Assembly: GCA_002482535.1 (NCBI GenBank)
Contig: DLGE01000010.1
Span: 1 to 48,546 of the forward strand
DNA: 48,546 bases
Direction of reading: 5' to 3'
From: Peptococcaceae bacterium UBA7702
GTDB taxonomy: Bacteria > Bacillota > Dehalobacteriia > UBA7702
Part shown: positions 44,026 through 48,546 of the stretch, one piece after another
Numbering within the stretch: the stretch's first letter is position 1
Layout of the letters: every line of letters begins with the position of its first letter
Position numbers and translations under genes: made by a program
The notes under the pieces: model-generated
Databases searched by the model: none
What the model was told of the DNA's origin: nothing
Seen by the model: the letters and a program-made list of their open reading frames with translations, nothing else

Positions 44026-45213
44026 ATGCAAGTTTACGCGGACAACGCGGCGACCACCAAAATGAGTGACAACGCCGTCCAAGCCATGTTGAACGCCATA
44101 CAGTTTGCCTACGGAAACCCCTCAAGCCTTCACAGCAAAGGTCAGGAGGCCAAGGAAGTGCTGGATCAGTCCAGGGAAACCATGGCGCAATATCTATGCT
44201 GCGAGCCTCGGGAAATCTTTTTCACCTCCGGCGGCAGTGAAGGGGACAATCAAGCCCTGCTCTCCGCGGCGGCCAAGGGCAAAAAAAACGGGAAGAAACA
44301 TATTGTTTCCACGACAATAGAACATCACGCCATTCTCCATACGCTCAATCGCCTTGAGAAGCAGGGCTTTGAGGTAACCTTGCTAAAGGTCGGCGATAAC
44401 GGCACGGTCAGTGCCGAAGAGGTCGCATCAGCCCTCCGTGAAGATACCTGCCTTGTCACAATCATGTATGCCAATAACGAAATCGGCAGCATTATGCCGG
44501 TTTCGGAAATTGCCGCTGTCTGCCGGGAAAGAGGCGTTCTTTTTCATACCGACGCTGTCCAAGCCGTGGGGCAGCTGCCTCTCAACATAAAAGAGCTGCA
44601 AATCGACATGCTCACTCTTTCGGCTCATAAATTCCACGGCCCCAAGGGAATCGGCATCCTCTACTGCAAAAAAGGCGTCCCCTTAAAAAAGCTGATTGAA
44701 GGCGGCGCCCAGGAACGGGGAAAACGCGCCGGAACTGAAAATCTCCCGGCCATCGCGGGTATGGCGGCGGCCTTTGCCGACGCCATTCTCCATAAAGAAG
44801 AGAATGTAGAGAAGGTCAGTGCCTTTCGGGATCAGATCATCGATTCACTGACGAAAATCCCTCATACTGTGCTAAACGGCGACCGCCACCAGCGCCTGGC
44901 CAATAATGTCCACCTCTGTTTCGAGGGCATTGAGGGAGAGTCCCTGCTGCTGCTCTTAGATAAAAACGGTGTTTGCGCCTCCTCCGGCTCTGCCTGTACC
45001 TCGGGGTCTCTCGACCCCAGCCACGTGCTGTTGGCCATCGGCAGACCCCATGAAATCGCCCACGGTTCCCTGCGCCTTTCCCTCTCCACCGACAATACCC
45101 AAGCAGAAATTGAGCATATCATCAAGGTTGTCCCCAAAGTCGTTTCCTACCTGCGGGGTATGTCCCCGGTTTGGCAGGATCTGCAAGCCGGAAAAATGCC
45201 TCATTTGATTTAA
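44026..45213 (+). CDS. nifS: Cysteine desulfurase (NifS/IscS type)
   Basis: A 395-residue fold type I PLP enzyme: YADNAATTKMS start, TSGGSEGDNQAL, THE EHHAILHT region, the PLP Lys in LSAHKFHGPKG (about residue 205) and the catalytic Cys loop ASSGSACTSGS near 325. It removes sulfur from cysteine as enzyme-bound persulfide for Fe-S assembly. ATGGAGGAATGAATC precedes the start. The adjacent NifU-like scaffold gene 22 nt on fixes the role. Confidence 0.92.
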   Translation: MQVYADNAATTKMSDNAVQAMLNAIQFAYGNPSSLHSKGQEAKEVLDQSRETMAQYLCCEPREIFFTSGGSEGDNQALLSAAAKGKKNGKKHIVSTTIEHHAILHTLNRLEKQGFEVTLLKVGDNGTVSAEEVASALREDTCLVTIMYANNEIGSIMPVSEIAAVCRERGVLFHTDAVQAVGQLPLNIKELQIDMLTLSAHKFHGPKGIGILYCKKGVPLKKLIEGGAQERGKRAGTENLPAIAGMAAAFADAILHKEENVEKVSAFRDQIIDSLTKIPHTVLNGDRHQRLANNVHLCFEGIEGESLLLLLDKNGVCASSGSACTSGSLDPSHVLLAIGRPHEIAHGSLRLSLSTDNTQAEIEHIIKVVPKVVSYLRGMSPVWQDLQAGKMPHLI

Positions 45214-45235
45214 CTTGCGAAAGGAGTGACCTATT

Positions 45236-45658
45236 ATGGCACTGTACAGTGACAAAGTCATGGATCACTTTTATCATCCCCGTAATGTCGGCGTTATGGA
45301 AGACGCCGACGGCATCGGCGAAGTCGGTAACGCCAAATGCGGTGATATTATGAAGATCTATCTGAAAATTGAAGACGAGCGCATCGTTGATGTGAAATTT
45401 CAAACCTTCGGCTGCGGTTCGGCCATCGCTTCCAGCTCTATGTCTACGGAAATGATCAAGGGGAAGCTGCTGAAAGACGCGGTTCGCCTGACCAACAAAG
45501 CGGTTACCGAAGCCCTGGACGGGCTGCCGCCCCATAAAATCCACTGCTCCGTGTTGGCGGAAGAAGCCATCCAGGCGGCAATCAAAGATTACTACGACCG
45601 CCAGGGCATCACCTATGACAACTCCGCGTTTCCCAAAAGACAGACCTGCTCCCACTGA
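45236..45658 (+). CDS. iscU: Fe-S cluster scaffold (IscU/NifU N-terminal type)
   Basis: A 140-residue scaffold with the three ligand Cys at 35 (NAKCGD), 60 (FGCGSA) and 104 (KIHCSV), and Asp37. It is of the length of clostridial NifU-like proteins lacking the extra ferredoxin and Nfu domains. It receives sulfur from the desulfurase encoded upstream. AAAGGAG precedes ATG 45236. Confidence 0.92.
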   Translation: MALYSDKVMDHFYHPRNVGVMEDADGIGEVGNAKCGDIMKIYLKIEDERIVDVKFQTFGCGSAIASSSMSTEMIKGKLLKDAVRLTNKAVTEALDGLPPHKIHCSVLAEEAIQAAIKDYYDRQGITYDNSAFPKRQTCSH

Positions 45659-45743
45659 TCTGAAAACGAAGGAGAAGCGTTTTATCGCGGTTCGCGGCGG
45701 TGTTGTTTTGGCATTGCCCCCATGCCGCTAAAAACAGCTGTCG

Positions 45744-45772
45744 TTGAATTCTCGGATTGCTCATGCTATAAT
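45744..45772 (+). promoter_or_regulatory. Internal promoter of the Rrf2 gene
   Basis: TTGAAT, 17 nt, TATAAT with TGC before the -10. It starts RNA about 15 nt ahead of the ribosome site, so the regulator can be made apart from the operon. Confidence 0.7.
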
Positions 45773-45794
45773 AGGCGAAAGGGAGGTTATGCCC

Positions 45795-46223
45795 ATGATG
45801 GTTTCCACCAAAGGCCGTTACGCGCTCCGTGTTATGGTCGATCTTGCCGAGCATAACAACGGTGAGTTTATTCCTTTAAAAGATATTGCCCAACGGCAGG
45901 AACTTTCTTTAAAATATTTGGAAAGCATTGTTTCCGTGCTTGCCAAGGCACACTTCGTCAAAGGGCAGCACGGGAAAGGCGGCGGCTATCGATTAAGCCG
46001 CTCCCCCGCTGATTACAGCGTCGGCAGCATTCTTAAACTGACCGAGGGTACCCTTGCCCCCGTTGTTTGCCTTGGCGAAAGCGACTATGCTTGCAGCCGG
46101 GCCGGGGAATGTAAAACCCTGCCTATGTGGAAGGAACTGGATCAGTTGATTGAGCACTATCTCGCCGGTGTTACCATTGGTGATCTGGCAAACCAAACGG
46201 CCAAAGATAAGGATTTGATTTAA
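45795..46223 (+). CDS. iscR: Rrf2-family regulator, IscR-like
   Basis: A 142-residue winged-helix protein. ATG 45795 has GGGAGG 8 nt upstream. Landmarks: VSTKGRYALRVMVDLA, LSLKYLESIVSVL (recognition helix) and GKGGGYRLSR. Cys92, Cys100 and Cys106 occupy the IscR cluster region, but the spacing is 8 and 6, versus 6 and 6 in E. coli IscR. It is likely a Fe-S-sensing regulator of this operon; a CymR-type cysteine-metabolism regulator is the alternative, though CymR lacks these Cys. Confidence 0.88.
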   Translation: MMVSTKGRYALRVMVDLAEHNNGEFIPLKDIAQRQELSLKYLESIVSVLAKAHFVKGQHGKGGGYRLSRSPADYSVGSILKLTEGTLAPVVCLGESDYACSRAGECKTLPMWKELDQLIEHYLAGVTIGDLANQTAKDKDLI

Positions 46224-46239
46224 AAATCATTACCATAAA

Positions 46240-46275
46240 AAATAGAAGGGCATTGCAATGCCCTTCTATTTTTGT
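46240..46275. terminator. Bidirectional terminator
   Basis: AATAGAAGGGCAT/ATGCCCTTCTATT perfect stem with a 4-nt loop, T run on one side and A run on the other. It separates the sulfur operon from the convergent DUF3786 gene. Confidence 0.9.
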
Positions 46276-46293
46276 TATCCAAATTCTTCGGCA

Positions 46294-46905
46294 CTACGCT
46301 TTGATTTCGTCGGAAAGCACTGCCAGAATATGACTCATGGCATAAAACATCGTTTCAAAACGCAGATAATCCAGGGCGCAGGCATCCCATAGAAAGCGCA
46401 GCGTCGGCGGCAGATCTTCATCACCGTTCCAAAAACGAAAAACCACGGGAAGAAAAGGAAAGAGGGGCAATTCATAGGCGACGTCGCCGCTGAGGTCCGC
46501 CGGTATACCGCCGTATTTGGCGCAGGCCGCTTTCAGCGCCTCAGTTTTACCGTCAAAGGCCTTGGCATAGGAAACAAAGAGATTGTCGCCGGAAAAGGGC
46601 GTTTTGCTGAATTGCTCCATGCCCGCCCATACATTGGCGCAATAACGGTTCTTTTTGATCCCGCAGAGTATATCAAAAATCGTCATGGCTTCATTGAAGT
46701 TCGCATCCCTCTTACCTTCTGACAACAAACGCTCCACATGGCCGGTTTTACGGTCAATACGGTATGGCCGGTTCAAAAAGGTAATGTAGAGAAAATCCGC
46801 ATCGGCTCTGAGACCGCAAGTTTCGATCATTTCTTCCTGGGGGTAACGAAGAAATTCCTTCTCTGCTCGGGATTTGGTCTTTTCATAATTATTTTCTTCC
46901 GTCAC
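46294..46905 (-). CDS. DUF3786-family protein
   Basis: A 203-residue protein with GTG start at 46905 behind AAAGAGGTGA. It matches the DUF3786 plan: VSYAKAFDGKTEAL-like FVSYAKAFDG, IPADLSGDVAYELPLFPFLPVVFRFWNGDEDLPPTLRFLWD, and a Tyr/Phe-rich end. DUF3786 proteins occur in anaerobes and are often linked to corrinoid or putative metal-binding proteins, but the function is unknown. It ends in TAG, rare here. Promoter at 46931-46958. Confidence 0.85.
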   Translation of the reverse strand: MTEENNYEKTKSRAEKEFLRYPQEEMIETCGLRADADFLYITFLNRPYRIDRKTGHVERLLSEGKRDANFNEAMTIFDILCGIKKNRYCANVWAGMEQFSKTPFSGDNLFVSYAKAFDGKTEALKAACAKYGGIPADLSGDVAYELPLFPFLPVVFRFWNGDEDLPPTLRFLWDACALDYLRFETMFYAMSHILAVLSDEIKA

Positions 46906-46930
46906 GGGGTTTCACCTCTTTCATCTTCTT

Positions 46931-46958
46931 ATTATAGCAGCGAAACAGGGTTTTGCAA
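46931..46958 (-). promoter_or_regulatory. Promoter of the DUF3786 gene
   Basis: On the minus strand TTGCAA (46958-46953), 16 nt, TATAAT (46936-46931), with TGC just before the -10. Confidence 0.65.
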
Positions 46959-47018
46959 ATGAAAAAGAACTGTCGCAAAAGCGCAAAAGGAGCAATGACT
47001 GCTCCATAAAGCAAATAT

Positions 47019-47049
47019 CCCGTCATTATCGGCAATGGATAATGACGGG
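47019..47049. repeat. Inverted repeat in the gene-poor stretch
   Basis: CCCGTCATTAT/ATAATGACGGG perfect 11-bp arms with a 9-nt loop. It lacks a T run on the minus side; on the plus side the following bases are TAAAAAG. Role unclear. Confidence 0.5.
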
Positions 47050-47094
47050 TAAAAAGAGAGAAACTTCTTCTTGTTTTGTTTGTCTCCGCTCTTT

Positions 47095-47202
47095 TTAACG
47101 CAGTATGATAACGGGAGAGAGCAAAACTCCGGTGATCTGACCTGCGATCCGGGCGAATGCAAAAGCAAGAATAAAAACTAAAAAGGAGAGGAATATTTCC
47201 AT
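47095..47202 (-). CDS. Possible 35-residue membrane peptide
   Basis: Starts at ATG 47202 and encodes a peptide that is mostly a membrane helix (SFLVFILAFAFARIAG). The ribosome site is weak. The surrounding 46959-47492 contains other open frames without convincing features. It may be the remains of a lost small membrane protein. Confidence 0.25.
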   Translation of the reverse strand: MEIFLSFLVFILAFAFARIAGQITGVLLSPVIILR

Positions 47203-47492
47203 TTTGTTTGAGCATCTGCCTTTTGCCGCTCCATGATTCCCGAAACAAGAGATCGCCGGTAGTAAGGACCAACAATCCGACAGCCCACAAACAAAATCGA
47301 AAACGAAATAAATGATATTACTTTACGAAAGAATGAAGGAATCCCCAACGGCAGAAGCCGTTTTTGGGAAATACGGAAGGTCTCATTTGAAGCATTTTCC
47401 AATCAAAACCGATTTCCGTCAAACTCCTACTTTTCTCCCGGGAAATACTATACCACAAAAAAGAATCATTGCATAATGCCATCTTTTGTTGT

Positions 47493-47518
47493 AATATATA
47501 AAGTATACTTTATATATT
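47493..47518 (+). promoter_or_regulatory. 26-bp perfect palindrome in the LysR promoter
   Basis: AATATATAAAGTA/TACTTTATATATT is symmetrical with no mismatch, 38 nt before the LysR start. TTGCAT (47469-47474), 17 nt, TAATAT (47492-47497) would be the promoter, with the palindrome covering its -10 and start. A likely autoregulation site. Confidence 0.7.
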
Positions 47519-47556
47519 GCTTATATGGAAAGAAATACGTCCACGGAGGATGAATT

Positions 47557-48444
47557 GTGACAAAGGAACAGCTTGAAGCATTTTTGGAAATTGTACGCTG
47601 CGGCAGTATCTCTGCGGCGGCAGAAAAGTTTTTCATTACGCAGCCGGCTTTAAGCCGCCGGATCAGCGTTTTGGAAGAAGAGTTGGGTTATACCTTATTC
47701 TGTCGCCAAAAAGGCAACCGGAAAACCGTATTGACCCCCGCGGGCAAAGTCTTTTTGCCCATTGCCCGCAGATCACTGTTGCTTTGGAAGGAAGCCGTGG
47801 CCGTACCGTCACTTATGGACAAAGCGGCCCTGAACATTACCGCGGTGAGCAGTATTACCGACGCGATTTTAGCCAGTGTTTTTAAACGCTATTTGGCGGA
47901 AAACCCGTCTCACAAAGTCCGTTCCACCTCCTGCCACGCCATGGAGGGCTACCGCTACGTGGAAAGAGGCAGCTCCGATGTGGCTCTCGTCACCAGAGAG
48001 CTTTTTTTCGCCAATATCATTGCCATGCCCGCTTTTCGTGAAAAGATGGTGCTTGTCACCAATAAAAAAGCGAATTATCCCCCGGTGATGAAACCACGGC
48101 AGCTTGATCCCAGCAAGGAACTAAGGGTTCCCTGGATGTTGGAGTATGACGACTGGCATGATAAATGGTTCCCCCCCGTTGCTCTGCCCATGGTTTATAT
48201 CGATCAGTTATCCATCTTGGAAGACTTTCTAAACGGGGATAATTGGAGCATCATGCCGGTTTCCGCCGCCAAAAAATTATACCGCAAAGACGTCGCCATC
48301 GGGGAGATCTTAAACCCTCCTCCCGACAGGGTCACCTATTACCTGCAACGCAGAGACGACGAGCGGGATGCCATCCAAAAATTCCTCTCTTGTCTGCATC
48401 AGGAGATTTCTCATATCGAAGGTGTCACTTCCTATTTAAAATAA
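47557..48444 (+). CDS. LysR-family transcriptional regulator
   Basis: A 295-residue LysR protein with GTG start at 47557 behind GGAGG. N-terminal HTH (SISAAAEKFFITQPALSRRISVLEEELGYTLF), then a substrate-binding domain with ITAVSSITDAILASVF and ADVALVTR-like SDVALVTREL. No metabolic gene adjoins, so its targets are unknown. A terminator follows. Confidence 0.9.
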   Translation: MTKEQLEAFLEIVRCGSISAAAEKFFITQPALSRRISVLEEELGYTLFCRQKGNRKTVLTPAGKVFLPIARRSLLLWKEAVAVPSLMDKAALNITAVSSITDAILASVFKRYLAENPSHKVRSTSCHAMEGYRYVERGSSDVALVTRELFFANIIAMPAFREKMVLVTNKKANYPPVMKPRQLDPSKELRVPWMLEYDDWHDKWFPPVALPMVYIDQLSILEDFLNGDNWSIMPVSAAKKLYRKDVAIGEILNPPPDRVTYYLQRRDDERDAIQKFLSCLHQEISHIEGVTSYLK

Positions 48445-48451
48445 AAATAAC

Positions 48452-48486
48452 GGCAGGCGCTTAAAAGCGCCTGCCTCAACTTTTTT
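48452..48486. terminator. Terminator after the LysR gene
   Basis: GGCAGGCGCTT/AAGCGCCTGCC-type stem with a short AA loop, then CTCAACTTTTTT. The minus-strand side is followed by TTATTTTTATTTT, so it can work both ways. Confidence 0.85.
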
Positions 48487-48523
48487 ACATATTCAATTCT
48501 AAATACAGATTAAACGCAGATGA

Positions 48524-48546
48524 TTATTCAATGACGTCGGAGACGA
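48524..48546 (-). CDS. Possible 3' end of a gene running out of the window
   Basis: On the minus strand the last bases read VSDVIE followed by TAA (48526-48524). A convergent gene ending 38 nt from the terminator would fit the layout. Too short to identify. Confidence 0.3.

Noticed and set aside
46889..47290. 133-codon minus-strand frame
   Set aside because: Overlaps the DUF3786 promoter, with no ribosome site and composition unlike the neighbouring proteins.
1..48546. tRNA-Pyl, pylS or CRISPR array
   Set aside because: I looked for them near the mttB genes and elsewhere and saw no candidate; a covariance search would be more sensitive.

Overview
The window looks like chromosome of an anaerobic member of the Bacillota (Clostridia or Negativicutes type). 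The basis is S-layer homology (SLH) surface proteins, strong AGGAGG-type ribosome sites, consensus sigma-A promoters with 17-nt spacers, a T-box riboswitch, a stand-alone TrpB2, and two trimethylamine methyltransferases (MttB) whose frames run through an internal amber codon. This last feature marks a pyrrolysine-decoding organism. No rRNA, tRNA, CRISPR array, transposase or phage gene was recognised.

Layout. (1) 570-21343, minus strand: one long surface-polysaccharide locus read from a perfect promoter at 21672-21700. Its order is two SLH proteins, Wzz, tyrosine kinase CpsD, phosphatase CpsB, a four-gene set resembling the bacillosamine pathway (4,6-dehydratase, aminotransferase, PglD-type acetyltransferase, PglC-type phosphoglycosyl transferase), glycosyltransferases, two pyruvyl-transferase modules each paired with an FrhB-type iron-sulfur module (one pair fused), a Wzy-like polymerase, a Wzx-like flippase and a membrane-anchored protein of unknown role. 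A ~95-bp degenerate repeat lies beyond each end. (2) 21344-22633: repeat-rich intergenic DNA around a DtxR/MntR-type regulator. (3) 22634-27790: trpB2 under a tryptophan T-box, a methyltransferase, a double-CDGSH protein and an SLH surface protein. (4) 28164-33711: an Amt channel, a PocR-AraC regulator and two tandem pyrrolysine MttB genes, with no corrinoid protein or pyl genes in view. (5) 34014-40542: two ABC exporters, a small membrane protein, a gamma-carbonic anhydrase-like protein and a MATE exporter. (6) 40690-41383: two XRE regulators facing a 24-codon ORF across a large palindrome. (7) 41525-46223: a sulfur operon (MetY, CysK, NifS, NifU, IscR-like Rrf2) preceded by a possible cysteine-rich leader ORF. 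(8) 46294-48444: a DUF3786 protein, a gene-poor stretch and a LysR regulator with a 26-bp perfect palindrome in its promoter.

How the parts fit. The most unusual block is the pyrrolysine MttB pair, which predicts methylamine-dependent corrinoid methyl transfer. It appears to be controlled by the PocR-AraC protein from a promoter at 29351-29379, with an Amt channel just upstream. Of 43 genes whose stop I read, only 3 end in TAG, as expected where amber is partly reassigned. The sulfur operon is a self-contained sulfide-to-cysteine/homocysteine and Fe-S assembly unit with its own candidate sensor.
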